64,000 nt of DNA from DATLXU01 sp035575515 (GCA_035575515.1 DATLXU010000100.1:62001-126000); one strand, 5' to 3'. Shown: positions 52,072 through 61,713, counted from the first letter of the stretch. Notes: a model not told the origin generated them from the sequence alone. Translations and numbers: made by a program.

Positions 52072-52908
52072 ATGAACAAACAAGAAATCACGCTGGGCCA
52101 CAGCCCTGACCCTGACGATGCCTTCATGTTTTACGCGCTCGCGGCTGACAAGATTGACACCGGCGGTTTGACCTTCCGTCATATCATCGAAGACATCGAG
52201 ACGCTCAACCGCCGCGCGATGAACGCCGAATTGGATGTGACGGCGATTTCGATTCACGCTTATGCGTATGTGCTCGACCAGTATGCGTTGCTCACGTCGG
52301 GCGCTTCGATGGGCGATAATTATGGTCCGCTCGTAATCGCGCGCGAGCCGATGGCGGTTGATGAAGCTCGCGCGAAGACTATAGCCATTCCCGGCACGAT
52401 GACGACGGCTTACCTGACTTTGCGCCTTTGCCTCGGCGACGTGAAAACTATTGTTATCCCCTTCGATAAGATCATGGATGCGGTTGAGCAAGGCGAGGCA
52501 GATGCGGGATTGCTCATACACGAAGGGCAATTGACTTATGCGGCTCGCGGATTTTCAAAGGTCATTGACCTGGGCGAGTGGTGGACGGAGGAAACCTCTT
52601 TGCCGCTCCCGCTCGGCGGAAACGCCATCCGAAAATCGCTTGGGCCTGAGCTTATAAAAAAAGTGTCGAGCCTGCTACGCCAGTCAATCGAGTACGGGCT
52701 TGAGAATAGAACTGATGCCGTCCGTCACAGCATGAGCTATGCTCGCGGAATGCAAACTGACCTGACCGATAAATTCGTCGGCATGTACGTCAACAACTAT
52801 ACGATTGATTACGGCGAGCGCGGGCGCGAGGCTGTGCGACTGCTGCTCACGCGCGCTAATGAAGCGGGGATAATCCCCCGCCCCGTCCAGTTGGAATTTG
52901 CGTTATAA
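52072..52908 (+). CDS. mqnD: MqnD-like 1,4-dihydroxy-6-naphthoate synthase
   Basis: 278 residues from ATG 52072. Periplasmic-binding-like fold used by MqnA/MqnD enzymes of the futalosine menaquinone pathway. LGHSPDPDDAFMFYAL at the start is the MqnD signature (Asp-rich DPDDAFMFY); later ALLTSGASMGDNYGPLVIAR and AGLLIHEGQL match. It cleaves cyclic dehypoxanthinyl futalosine to 1,4-dihydroxy-6-naphthoate. This supports menaquinone as the quinone in this organism. No other mqn gene is in the window. Confidence 0.85.
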   Translation: MNKQEITLGHSPDPDDAFMFYALAADKIDTGGLTFRHIIEDIETLNRRAMNAELDVTAISIHAYAYVLDQYALLTSGASMGDNYGPLVIAREPMAVDEARAKTIAIPGTMTTAYLTLRLCLGDVKTIVIPFDKIMDAVEQGEADAGLLIHEGQLTYAARGFSKVIDLGEWWTEETSLPLPLGGNAIRKSLGPELIKKVSSLLRQSIEYGLENRTDAVRHSMSYARGMQTDLTDKFVGMYVNNYTIDYGERGREAVRLLLTRANEAGIIPRPVQLEFAL

Positions 52909-53182
52909 AACGCCGCGCGCACCAATACACACAGGCGAGCGCGAGTAATGAAATGAATCACCAGCGATATTGCGCCAGGTCATGATGCCGTTACAGTCTG
53001 TTGTCTTGAAGTCCCTGCGCGCCGCCAGAGAGCATTTTTTTGATTCACATCTGTGCTTTACTGCAACAATCGTAACGGTACACCGGTTGCTCTGCTATCT
53101 TTTATAAGGCGCGAGTTGTACGGATTGGTTACGAGGAATCGCGCTTGAACGAGGGATATTTTGTTTTCGTATTTAGTGTAGG

Positions 53183-53629
53183 ATGAACGCGGAAGTTAAA
53201 AACAGGATACTGCTTGTGGAGGACGATCCCGATACTCGATTCGCGATGACTCTGCTGTTCGAGTTGGAAGGATTCGAAGTTATCACCGCAACCGATGGAC
53301 AAGACGCTTATTTGAAAGCTCAGGTCCAGCAGCCCGACGTTATCATAACCGATATAAACATGCCGAACGTGAGCGGGTTGGATTTGATACGACTCATTCG
53401 AGGAGATGGCAAGCTGGCCGGCATTCCCATAGTGGCGATGAGCGCCGTCGAAAAACAATATCTCAATCGCGCGAAAGAGCTTGGCGCGAGCGCCGTCTGC
53501 CAGAAGCCCATCGAATTCGATCAGATAATCGCCTTAATCGCGCAGATTTTCTCGGCCCGGCATCGCCGCAACCGCAGCCAGGTTGATCGTCGCAGGGCGA
53601 GTCGCCGCAATGACGGCCAGGCAACTTAA
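53183..53629 (+). CDS. Stand-alone response regulator receiver with basic tail
   Basis: 148 residues. Receiver: ILLVEDDPDTRFAM acidic pocket, phospho-Asp in VIITDINMPNVSG, Ser switch in IVAMSAVE, Lys in AVCQKPIEF. The last 25 residues are very basic (SARHRRNRSQVDRRRASRRN), absent from the other orphan receivers here, and could bind nucleic acid or the membrane. No partner kinase adjacent. The 274-bp spacer upstream shows nothing recognisable. Confidence 0.85.
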   Translation: MNAEVKNRILLVEDDPDTRFAMTLLFELEGFEVITATDGQDAYLKAQVQQPDVIITDINMPNVSGLDLIRLIRGDGKLAGIPIVAMSAVEKQYLNRAKELGASAVCQKPIEFDQIIALIAQIFSARHRRNRSQVDRRRASRRNDGQAT

Positions 53630-53700
53630 GCTCTTCGTGAATCGCAAATAGTGAAGCGTGACAGGCGACAAGCTGCCATTCCACACGCTGTCTTTTCTTG

Positions 53701-54840
53701 TCACGATTTACCAAGAATCGAGCGAGCGATTATCATTCGTTGAATCTCGCTCGTGCCTTCACCTATCTCGCAGAGTCGCGCGTCGCGATACAATCGCTCG
53801 ACCCGGTAATCGCGAAAGTATCCCGCGCCGCCGTGAATCTGCACGGCGTAATCAGCCGCGCGCTTTGCCGCCTCCGATGCATAGAGCTTCGCGATGCTCG
53901 CTTCAGTTGTTACATCTTCCCCCTGATCGTGAAGCCACGCCGCGCGCAGTATCAAGAGTTCTGCTGTATCAAGCTCGGCTTTCATATCGGCCAGCTTGAA
54001 ACTTATCTCTTCAAAAGTCATTATCGGCAAGCCGAACGCCTTGCGCGTAGTCGCAAAGGCAAGAGCTTCATCTAAACTTGCCTTCGCAATACCCAAACAG
54101 AAACAGGCCATGCCGATGCGGTCATAGGCTAGGCATTTCATCAAAACCGGAAAGCCTTTGTTTTCCTCTCCGATTAGATTCGACGCGCTCACGCGGCAGT
54201 CCTCAAAAAAAAGCTCCGAAGTAGGCGAGCCGCGCACGCCCATCTTTTCGAGCTTGCGCCCTCGCGCGAGTCCCGGCGCGTCGCCTTCGACAAGAATCAA
54301 ACTGTAGCCGCGCTTTTCTTGAGCGGTGACGACGAAGACGAGAATCAAATCTGCGATAGGGCCGTTGGTGATGTATGTCTTCGAACCGTTGATTACAAAC
54401 TCATCGCCGTCGCGCGTGGCGCGAGTCTTTATCGAAGCAAGATCGCTTCCTGCGTCAGGCTCCGTTAGCGCGAGCGCGCCAATCCATTCGCCTGAAATCA
54501 ATTTCGGCAGATAACGCCTGCGCTGTTCTTCTGTGCCGTATTTCAGAATCGGATAGCCGCACAGCGCAAGGCTTGCGCCGACCGTTAGCGCAGTCGCCGC
54601 GCAGGCCCGCGCCAGTTCAATTGAAGCGATGCTGGTTGTGAGAAGGTCCGCGCCTGTGCCGCCGTAGCGTTCGGGAAAGTTCAGGCCGGTGTAACCGAAG
54701 CGTGCGAGCGCCGTGAGATTCTCGCGGCGAAAAGTTTCCGCCCGATCCATCTCCGCAGCAAAGGGCGCAATCTCTGCGGCGAGGAATTCGCGCAGCGACT
54801 TGAGGTATTGCTGCTGCTCATCTGTGAGACTGAAATCCAT
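53701..54840 (-). CDS. Acyl-CoA dehydrogenase
   Basis: 379 residues from ATG 54840; a 10-codon upstream extension comes from repeat sequence and is rejected. FAD fold: FSLTDEQQQYLKSLREFLAA, the FAD/substrate strand FALTEPDAGSD-type (LALTEPDAGSDLASIKTRAT), YITNGPIAD, RKAFGLPIMTFEEIS, and the C-terminal QIHGGAGYFRDYRVERLYRD, EGTSEIQRMII with the catalytic Glu region. Second of two such genes behind a CoA-transferase gene. Chain length and role unknown. Confidence 0.9.
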   Translation of the reverse strand: MDFSLTDEQQQYLKSLREFLAAEIAPFAAEMDRAETFRRENLTALARFGYTGLNFPERYGGTGADLLTTSIASIELARACAATALTVGASLALCGYPILKYGTEEQRRRYLPKLISGEWIGALALTEPDAGSDLASIKTRATRDGDEFVINGSKTYITNGPIADLILVFVVTAQEKRGYSLILVEGDAPGLARGRKLEKMGVRGSPTSELFFEDCRVSASNLIGEENKGFPVLMKCLAYDRIGMACFCLGIAKASLDEALAFATTRKAFGLPIMTFEEISFKLADMKAELDTAELLILRAAWLHDQGEDVTTEASIAKLYASEAAKRAADYAVQIHGGAGYFRDYRVERLYRDARLCEIGEGTSEIQRMIIARSILGKS

Positions 54841-54843
54841 AAG

Positions 54844-54878
54844 GCAGTTGCCGGTTGTCAGTTGTGACAACTAACTGC
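54844..54878. repeat. Heptamer array with nested hairpin
   Basis: CAGTTGC, CGGTTGT, CAGTTGT, then GACAACT. GTTGTCA (54854-54860) pairs with TGACAAC (54865-54871) around a 4-base loop, and GCAGTT (54844-54849) with AACTGC (54873-54878), a nested stem. It fills the whole gap between two acyl-CoA dehydrogenase genes. Confidence 0.75.
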
Positions 54879-56021
54879 TCACTGTCTGAGTTTTTTCAAA
54901 AGCTCTCGCGCGATAATCATTCGTTGAATCTGGTTTGTGCCTTCGACTATCTGGCCTATCTTCGCCTCGCGCATCAACGCCTGAACGGGATAGTCTTCGC
55001 TCGTGCCGTAACCGCCATAAATCTGAACCGCATCCGTCGTCACCTTCATAGCGGTGTCGGTCGCAAGCAGCTTTGCCATAGAGGCGATTGCGTTAAAAGG
55101 CAAACCGCGATCTTTGAGCCACGCCGCTTTTCTGATTACACATCGCGCAGCTTCGATCTGCGCGGCCATGTCTGCGAGCATGAATTGAATGCCCTGAAAG
55201 TCTGCAATGGGCTGGCCGAACGCCCGACGCTCAGTTGAATACCTGAGCGCGTGATCGAAGGCCGCCTGCGCCGTCCCGATTGAAGTAGCGGCGACCGTGA
55301 TGCGGCCTGAATCCAAAGCGACCATCGCGACGCGGAAGCCTTCGCCTTCGCGGCCAATGAGGTTTTCGCGCGGCACTTCGCAATCTTCAAAGAAGACCTC
55401 GCGCGTGTGGTGAGGCAGCCCCATCGGGCGTTCGCGCTTGCCGAAGGCCAGCCCCTTCGCGTCCTTCTCGACAATGAACGAGCTGATGCCTTTCGCGCCC
55501 TTCCCTTTTTCGGTCACGGCCATGACGATATAAACATCGGCCTCGCCGCCGTGCGTGATCCAGATTTTTTGCCCGCGCAAAATGTAACGGTCTCCGCGAA
55601 GCTCGGCGCGCGTTGCGATGTTTGCGGCATCCGAACCAGCGTGCGGCTCGGTCAAGGCGAACGCGCCTAATAGTTCAGCGCGCGCCATCGGCGGCAGATA
55701 TTTTCGCTTCTGTTCTTCATTGCCGAACGTGTTGATGATGAGTTGCGGCAGTCCGTGAACGGCGAGCACTCCGCCGAGATGGCTTTCAAGCCGCGATAGT
55801 TCTTCGAGCGCGATGGCGTAGCTCGAATAATCAAGCCCGCCGCCGCCGTACTCGGTCGGGAAAGGGATGGCAGCAAGCCCGATTTCGCCGAGTTTGCGAA
55901 ACAGCGGCCATGGGAATTCTTCATAGCCGTGCTTTTCCCAATATGGTTTAACGTCGCGCGCAACGAACTCGTCAACGAGCCGCCGCAGTTGTTCCTGTTC
56001 TTCCGTCAGCGTGTAATCCAT
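54879..56021 (-). CDS. Acyl-CoA dehydrogenase
   Basis: 380 residues from ATG 56021, fixed by GGAGG 5 bases upstream; the long upstream extension is not homologous. YTLTEEQEQLRRLVDEFVAR, AFALTEPHAGSDAANIATRA, WITHGGEADVYIVM, RRAFGQPIADFQGIQF, IYGGYGTSEDYPVQALMRE and VEGTNQIQRMIIAREL give the usual FAD, substrate and catalytic Glu regions. Belongs to the same minus-strand operon as the CaiB-type gene before it (25-bp gap). Confidence 0.92.
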   Translation of the reverse strand: MDYTLTEEQEQLRRLVDEFVARDVKPYWEKHGYEEFPWPLFRKLGEIGLAAIPFPTEYGGGGLDYSSYAIALEELSRLESHLGGVLAVHGLPQLIINTFGNEEQKRKYLPPMARAELLGAFALTEPHAGSDAANIATRAELRGDRYILRGQKIWITHGGEADVYIVMAVTEKGKGAKGISSFIVEKDAKGLAFGKRERPMGLPHHTREVFFEDCEVPRENLIGREGEGFRVAMVALDSGRITVAATSIGTAQAAFDHALRYSTERRAFGQPIADFQGIQFMLADMAAQIEAARCVIRKAAWLKDRGLPFNAIASMAKLLATDTAMKVTTDAVQIYGGYGTSEDYPVQALMREAKIGQIVEGTNQIQRMIIARELLKKLRQ

Positions 56022-56046
56022 CGTCGCCTCCAATCCGATTAATACA

Positions 56047-57267
56047 TCAAACCCGCAGCACAGGTTTTTCGACTCTGCTCGAATCAGCCGAGCGGATGAC
56101 TCCAGCCCTGCGCAGCCGCTCGCGCTCATCTGCATTAACGCCGATGCTTGCCAGCAACTCATCAGTGTGCTCGCCGAGCGCGGGCGATTGCTCAGACACG
56201 CGCGGCGACGTGTCGCTCATCTTGTACGCGAAGCCTAATTGCTTGATGCGCCCGGCAGACGTATGCGCTACATCAAGAATCATCTCGCGCGCGACGGTTT
56301 GCGCGTGCTCGAACGCTTCGGCCATCGCAAGCACAGGCTCGCAGCAGCAATCAGCGTCGCGCATCAACTCAATCCATTCGGCCTGCGACTTTGATTTGAA
56401 TATCCGGCGCACTTCTTCAAAAAGATTCTCGCGCGCATCGCCCGCATCAAACTGGCGCGGGATTAAATCGTCGCGGCCAACTGTGTGGCAAAAGTTCGCC
56501 CAGAACTTCGGTTCAAGCGCGCCGAGCGTCATAAACCTGCCATCGCTCGTCTCATAGACGTTATAAAAAGGATACGCGCCCGTCAGCCCGTACCGGCCTG
56601 CGACGGGAATCTGTTTTCCAGCGAACTCGTGAGCCGCGGGGACGGCGAGCATCGAGAGCATCACGTCGAACATTGAAACGTCAACGTACTGGCCTCGTCC
56701 CGTCTTCTCGCGCGCAAGCAATGCCGCGAGCATCGCAAACGCCGCGATCATTCCGCCCGCAAGATCGGCCACCTGCACGCCCGGTATAACGGGCTTGCCG
56801 CGCTCATCCGTTGTCAATCCGAGCACGCCCGCGAGCGCGAGATAATTCAGGTCATGCCCGCTGCGCGCCGCGTGCGGTCCCGTTTGTCCGAATCCCGTGA
56901 GCGAGCAATAAACAATGCGCGGGTTGATTTCGGAAACAGACTTGTAGCCGATGCCGAGACGGTCAACCACGCCGGGCCGGAACTGCTCTAACACGCAATC
57001 GGCTCTGGAAGCCAGTTTCAGAAAGATGTCACGCCCTTCCGCTTGCTTGAGGTCTATCGCGATTGATTTCTTGTTGCGATTGACCTGAATAAAGGCTGCG
57101 CTTTGATTCCCGACAACGGGAGGGCTCCACCTCGTGGGGTCGCCTATCTTTGGCTCTTCGACTTTGATGACTTCCGCGCCCAGATCAGCGAGCATCATCG
57201 AAGCGAATGGGCCTGGCAGCATGCGAGACAAATCCAAAACGCGAATGCCTTCTAATGCCTGTCGCAC
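56047..57267 (-). CDS. CaiB/BaiF-type (family III) CoA-transferase
   Basis: 406 residues. Moves CoA between carboxylic acids via an aspartyl adduct. Conserved: VLDLSRMLPGPFASMMLADL, GAEVIKVEEPKIGDPTRW, RNKKSIAIDLKQAEGRDIFL, YCSLTGFGQTGPHAARSGHD with the catalytic Asp at the end, and GMIAAFAMLAALLAREKTGR. Paired with two acyl-CoA dehydrogenases, it probably activates an acid for beta-oxidation. Substrate unknown. Confidence 0.92.
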   Translation of the reverse strand: MRQALEGIRVLDLSRMLPGPFASMMLADLGAEVIKVEEPKIGDPTRWSPPVVGNQSAAFIQVNRNKKSIAIDLKQAEGRDIFLKLASRADCVLEQFRPGVVDRLGIGYKSVSEINPRIVYCSLTGFGQTGPHAARSGHDLNYLALAGVLGLTTDERGKPVIPGVQVADLAGGMIAAFAMLAALLAREKTGRGQYVDVSMFDVMLSMLAVPAAHEFAGKQIPVAGRYGLTGAYPFYNVYETSDGRFMTLGALEPKFWANFCHTVGRDDLIPRQFDAGDARENLFEEVRRIFKSKSQAEWIELMRDADCCCEPVLAMAEAFEHAQTVAREMILDVAHTSAGRIKQLGFAYKMSDTSPRVSEQSPALGEHTDELLASIGVNADERERLRRAGVIRSADSSRVEKPVLRV

Positions 57268-57360
57268 CGGTTCACCACAATTCCCTTTCTTTCGCTATCG
57301 CCTGAGTCGGTCTTGTTTATTATTCGCCGCAATCCTACACCGCTTGTCTTTGGGCCGCAA

Positions 57361-58554
57361 CTAATTCAACACGCGAGTGTCATCAGGCGAGCACATCTCA
57401 TAAACAACACCGCGCCATTTTATTCGCCGCGTTGTCGCTGATTTGATGAAGTTGTAAAGGAACACAAGCGAGACAAGTGGCCAGAGCAAAACATACATCC
57501 ACCACAGCGAAAGAATATCTTTGCGCGATTGCGGCAGGGCTTCGCTCGCTGCGATGATGCGAAGCGCGCCTTTGATTGAGCCGAGAAGATAAATGATCGA
57601 GAGCATCACAAGTGGCGCGATTGCGACGCCGCCCCGAAGCGCGTTGACAACTAAGAAGGCCGCGCCGCCGAAGAAGATTGCGCAGTACAGGATTTGAGAA
57701 ATCAATCCGATCCACCACACGCGCGGGCGATAGGCGCGCGTGATTATCACCTGTCGCGTGGTAAACTCAAGCAGCGCGCGAAGTTCAACATCTTCACGCG
57801 AGAGGTTGAGGCACCGCGGCTCGAAGTGAATCCGCAGGCCCGCGCGTTGAACAGCGCGAGTCAGCGCGTAATCATCGCTCACGGCTCGCTGCCAGCTTTC
57901 TCTTACGCCGATGCGCTCAAATGTCTCTTTTAGAATCACAGTCGAGCCGCCCCAAGCGAAGTTGCGGCTGTGGTCGCCGAGCGTCGTGGCGACAGAGCCA
58001 TTCCATGCCGAAAGCAATGCCGAAAAGAAACCGCCTCGCGCGGGCAAGTACCAGCGATACCCGGTCGCCGCGCCCACTCGCGCATCACGAAGCGGCGCAA
58101 CAAGCGAGCGCAACCAACCAGAGCGAACGCGAGCATCAGAGTCCACGAAGACTAACGCCTGTGAATCATCACTCACATCGTCGAGCGCGCAAAGCAGGTT
58201 GTTGACCTTCTCGCTGCGAACGAGGCTCGGCTCTGCGATGACTAATCGCGCAATACGGTTCTTATGCTTTGAGATGACTCGCTCGATGACGGGCCGCGCC
58301 GCGTCATCACTGGAAGCAATGGCAAAGATGATTTCGTAGTCGGGATAGTCCTGATTGAAAAGCGCGCTGAGATTTTCTTCAAGCTCCGGGTCTATGCCTT
58401 TGCACGGCGCGATGATCGTAAGCTTAGGAGTGAATGAATCGAGCGGCGCGCGAAGCGCGCGCCGAACGAAGGCCAGGAATTGAAAGCCCTCTATGAGCGA
58501 GCCGATGCCTTGAAGTATCAGGAGCGCAGCGAGCGCGTAGAAGACGTAGACCAC
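57361..58554 (-). CDS. Membrane glycosyltransferase, GT2/GT21 ceramide-glucosyltransferase-like
   Basis: 397 residues. N-terminal helix (YVFYALAALLILQGIGSLIE), GT-A domain with LTIIAPCKGIDPELEENLSA, LVFVDSDARVRSGWLRSL (DxD-like, SDAR), VSDDYALTRAVQRAGLRIHF and the helix-breaking end of a GT2 catalytic centre; about 4 helices follow (about 295-380, e.g. ISQILYCAIFFGGAAFLVVN). Family includes ceramide and hopanoid glycosyltransferases; acceptor unknown. Convergent with nothing; 167-bp spacer to the VWA gene. Confidence 0.8.
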   Translation of the reverse strand: MVYVFYALAALLILQGIGSLIEGFQFLAFVRRALRAPLDSFTPKLTIIAPCKGIDPELEENLSALFNQDYPDYEIIFAIASSDDAARPVIERVISKHKNRIARLVIAEPSLVRSEKVNNLLCALDDVSDDSQALVFVDSDARVRSGWLRSLVAPLRDARVGAATGYRWYLPARGGFFSALLSAWNGSVATTLGDHSRNFAWGGSTVILKETFERIGVRESWQRAVSDDYALTRAVQRAGLRIHFEPRCLNLSREDVELRALLEFTTRQVIITRAYRPRVWWIGLISQILYCAIFFGGAAFLVVNALRGGVAIAPLVMLSIIYLLGSIKGALRIIAASEALPQSRKDILSLWWMYVLLWPLVSLVFLYNFIKSATTRRIKWRGVVYEMCSPDDTRVLN

Positions 58555-58721
58555 TCAAACCTGCCTCGTGAGATTTTCGTTAATGAATCGAAAGCGATGT
58601 GCGATTGTCTCACTAACTAAACGAGGCTTGCAACCACAGGGCGCGCGAAGGCAACATAAGGTCAGTGTCGGAAACACGATTGACAATTTGCCGCGATAGT
58701 TAAATCCGGCTGAGGTGGTTT

Positions 58722-59738
58722 ATGATCTTATTGGCCCGCCACGCGCTGCTTGCATTGATGTGCTTTCTGCTCTTTCAAAACCCGTTGCCGCAAACTGATA
58801 AGCAGAAACAAATCCCATCGGAAGATGAGCCGATAAAGCTCAACACGACGCTCGTGCAGGTTCCCGTCGTCGTCAAAGAATCGGGCGGGCGATACCTGAC
58901 CGATTTGAAGAAGGAAGAGTTTTCGATTTACGAAAATGGTGTGAAGCAATCGGTAGAATTTTTCGGCACGGTCGAGAAACCTTTCAACGTCGCGTTGCTC
59001 TTAGATTCAAGCGGCTCGACCGCAGAGCAGCTTGAGCAGATAAAAGCCGCCGCGCTCGCTTTCATAGAAAACCTCCGTCCGCAGGATAAGGTCTTACTCA
59101 TCGAGTTCAACGACAGCGTTCGCGTGCTGTCGGAATTGACCGCCGACCGCCAGAGTCTGAGGCGCGCGATAGCTGAAATCCAATCGGGCGAGTACACGCA
59201 GGTGTATGAAGCCGTCTACACGGCTGTGTGGGAGAAGTTCGAGAACGTCGAGGGCCGCAAGGCGGTCATAATCTTTTCGGACGGCATTGACAACGCGAGC
59301 AGCGAGATAACCCGCGAAGACACGCTCGACGCGATAGTCGAAAGCGAAGACGTGATCGTTTATCCAATACGCTACAGCACGAGGGCCGACGTCGAGCGGA
59401 AGATTGAAAGGCGATTCGCGACAAAGCAGGTGAACGATACCAACAAGCCCGGCGCAAGTTATGAAGAAGTGATGAGAGAGCTTGACCGCACCTATCGAAA
59501 GGCCGATGAGTATTTGCAGGAGATGGCGCAGCTATCAGGCGGCGTGGTCGAGCGGGCCGACCAGATAACCGATTTGAAAGCTGCGTTCGGGCGCATAGCG
59601 GATGAACTGCGGCGGCAGTATATGCTCGGCTACTACCCGACGAGCGACAAGGGCGACAAAGAGCGGCGCATCTCGGTCAAGGTGTCGAGACCCGGCGCTA
59701 TAGTTCGCGCACGACCTGGCTACAGGCTCGCGCAATGA
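58722..59738 (+). CDS. Secreted VWFA-related domain protein (acidobacterial family)
   Basis: 338 residues. Signal peptide about 1-20 (LARHALLALMCFLLFQ). N-terminal beta domain (LVQVPVVVKESGGRYLTDL, KEEFSIYENGVKQSVEFFG) typical of the TIGR03436-type family abundant in Acidobacteria, then a VWA domain with a MIDAS motif in LLLDSSGSTAEQ (DxSxS), Thr region and IFSDGIDNAS. Probably exported and binding a protein partner with metal help. Ribosome binding site GAGGTGG upstream. Monocistronic. Confidence 0.87.
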   Translation: MILLARHALLALMCFLLFQNPLPQTDKQKQIPSEDEPIKLNTTLVQVPVVVKESGGRYLTDLKKEEFSIYENGVKQSVEFFGTVEKPFNVALLLDSSGSTAEQLEQIKAAALAFIENLRPQDKVLLIEFNDSVRVLSELTADRQSLRRAIAEIQSGEYTQVYEAVYTAVWEKFENVEGRKAVIIFSDGIDNASSEITREDTLDAIVESEDVIVYPIRYSTRADVERKIERRFATKQVNDTNKPGASYEEVMRELDRTYRKADEYLQEMAQLSGGVVERADQITDLKAAFGRIADELRRQYMLGYYPTSDKGDKERRISVKVSRPGAIVRARPGYRLAQ

Positions 59739-59812
59739 GCGATGATTGAGATGTTTAATTTGAATTTGCTTCTCCAGCCTAACCGTCAGGGCTATAATTG
59801 CGCCGTTGAGGA

Positions 59813-60482
59813 TTGGCCGATAGTGAATACGCGGAGAGTGCTATAAGCTTGCCAAAATCAGAGACGCTTTATACAGAAGAAGAATACCTCGCGCTTGAGC
59901 GCAGCACGGATGAGCGCCACGAGTATCTCGACGGAGAGATTTACTTAATGGCCGGCGAGAGTCCTCAACATGGCGCTATTTGCACCAATATCGTGGGGCA
60001 GCTTTATAATCAATTAAGGGGGTAAGCCGTGTCAGGCATTTTCAAAAGACACGAAGGTTCGCAGCGGGCCTGCCCCAAAGAGCTGATACGCGACGAAAGG
60101 ACTCTACTCTTATCCCGATATTCTCATCGTATGCGGCGAGCCGGTCTATCATGACAAATTTCAAGACGTGCTGCTCAATCCGAAAGTCATAATCGAAGTC
60201 CTATCGCCAACCACAGAAGCGTTTGATCGCGGCGAGAAGTTTCTGCGCTATCGCACGTACCTTGAATCGCTGACTGATTACATCGTCGTCGCTCAGGACA
60301 AACCTTTAATAGAGCATTTCAGTCTTCAATCCGATGGCAAGTGGGTGATTGCCGCGACGGCAACAGATCTGGCCGAAACCGTCGCGCTTCCTTCGATTGA
60401 TTGCGCGCTGAATCTCGGCGATGTCTACGACCGCATAGTTTTTCCCGTCGAAGAAGAAGAGCCACCATCCGACAACGAGTGA
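59813..60482 (+). pseudogene. Broken Uma2/DUF820-family nuclease
   Basis: Three pieces of one gene. Part one, from a TTG at 59849 (possibly 59813), reads LPKSETLYTEEEYLALERST then HEYLDGEIYLMAGESPQHGA to NQLRG and stops at 60025. A run of five G (60018-60022) carries one base too many; in the shifted frame it continues RGKPCQAFSKDTKVRSGPAP, meets TGA at 60084-60086 and goes on YSYPDILIVCGEPVYHD to the end at 60482 with EVLSPTTEAFDRGEKFLRYR. The family is a PD-(D/E)XK nuclease; E-V-L-S-P is its core. Two lesions make it non-functional. Confidence 0.75.
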
Positions 60483-60493
60483 TTCCTTGCGCT

Positions 60494-60535
60494 TGCTTGC
60501 AAGCATTCAGTCCAAACAGGCAAGATGAATGCTTG
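60494..60535 (+). promoter_or_regulatory. Hairpins across the tgt start region
   Basis: TGCTTGCAAGCA (60494-60505) is a 12-bp palindrome. CAAGCATTCA (60500-60509) and TGAATGCTTG (60526-60535) form a 10-bp perfect stem with a 16-base loop. The second arm contains the first in-frame ATG (60529) and sits just before the second (60538), so the fold could hide the start. It does not resemble the preQ1 riboswitch. Confidence 0.45.
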
Positions 60536-61713
60536 TCATGGCTGACGGTTTCTCATTTCAAAGGCTCGCAACCGATTCACAAACGCAAGCCCGCGCGGGC
60601 CGCGTCACAACCGCGCACGGCTCGTTCGATACGCCCGCCTTCATGCCCGTAGGCACTCAAGGCACGGTCAAGGCGCTCACTCAACAGATGCTCGAAGAGG
60701 CCGACGCGCGAATCATCCTCGGCAACACTTATCATCTTTACCTGAGGCCCGGCCACCTGACCATTAATCAATTGGGCGGCCTGCACAAATTCATCTCGTG
60801 GGATCGCGCAATACTCACCGACAGCGGCGGATTTCAGGTCTTTTCGCTTTCCGAGCTTCGGCGAATGAGCGAAGACGGCGTTGAGTTCCAATCGCACATT
60901 GACGGCTCGACTCATTTCCTTTCGCCCGAAAAATCAATGGAGATTCAAGCGGCCTTGGGCTCCGACATCGTTATGTGCTTCGATGAATGCACGCCTTATC
61001 CGGCGACGCGCGAGCAGGCGACCGAATCGCTCGAATTAACCGAAAAGTGGGCGCGTCGCTCGAAGCAGAGATTAAATGAATTGCACGCGAATCCTGATGA
61101 AGCCGCTCGCGCAGGAATCAAAATCGTAAATTCCAGTCAAGCGTTGTTTGGAATCAATCAAGGCAGCACCTACACGGACCTGCGCGAGCGCAGCCTCGAA
61201 GGATTAATCGAAATAGGATTTGACGGCTACGCCATCGGCGGGCTGTCTGTAGGCGAGGAAAAGAGCGCGATGTTTGAAGTCGTCTCGCACATCGCGCCGC
61301 TGATGCCTTCGGATAAGCCGCGCTACCTGATGGGCGTAGGCACGCCTGAAGACATCCTTCGGGCAGTCGCCGAAGGCATTGATATGTTCGATTGCGTGAT
61401 GCCCACGCGCAACGCGCGCAACGGCCAGCTATTTACGAGCAAGGGGAAGCTCAACATAAAGAACTCGCGCTACCGCGACGACGAGCGCCCTATTGACGAA
61501 GCGTGCCGATGCAATGTGTGCGCTCGATATTCGCGCGCTTATGTGAGACACTTGTACATGAGCGGCGAGATTCTCGCGTCGGTGTTAAGCTCCTGGCATA
61601 ACGTGAGCTTCTACCTTGACACCCTTGCGCGAATCAGGCAAGCTATAACGCTTGGCACTTTTAAAGAATTTTCTGATTCTTATCTGAGTGAACTTGCACG
61701 CGGACAGGACTGA
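60529..61713 (+). CDS. tgt: tRNA-guanine transglycosylase
   Basis: 394 residues from ATG 60529 (AGG 8 bases upstream) or 391 from 60538. Exchanges G34 for preQ1 in tRNAs for queuosine. Core: TPAFMPVGTQGTVKALT, ILGNTYHLYLRPG, ILTDSGGFQVFSLSEL (catalytic Asp), CFDECTPYP, GINQGSTYTDLR, GGLSVGEEK, YLMGVGTPEDI, FDCVMPTRNARNG (nucleophile Asp). Zinc site CRCNVCARYSRAYVRHLY (three Cys and a His). First gene of the tgt-yajC-secD-secF cluster. Confidence 0.96.
   Translation: MLVMADGFSFQRLATDSQTQARAGRVTTAHGSFDTPAFMPVGTQGTVKALTQQMLEEADARIILGNTYHLYLRPGHLTINQLGGLHKFISWDRAILTDSGGFQVFSLSELRRMSEDGVEFQSHIDGSTHFLSPEKSMEIQAALGSDIVMCFDECTPYPATREQATESLELTEKWARRSKQRLNELHANPDEAARAGIKIVNSSQALFGINQGSTYTDLRERSLEGLIEIGFDGYAIGGLSVGEEKSAMFEVVSHIAPLMPSDKPRYLMGVGTPEDILRAVAEGIDMFDCVMPTRNARNGQLFTSKGKLNIKNSRYRDDERPIDEACRCNVCARYSRAYVRHLYMSGEILASVLSSWHNVSFYLDTLARIRQAITLGTFKEFSDSYLSELARGQD

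Noticed and set aside
60480..60540. preQ1 riboswitch before tgt
   Set aside because: Hairpin geometry and loop sequence do not match preQ1 aptamer types I know.
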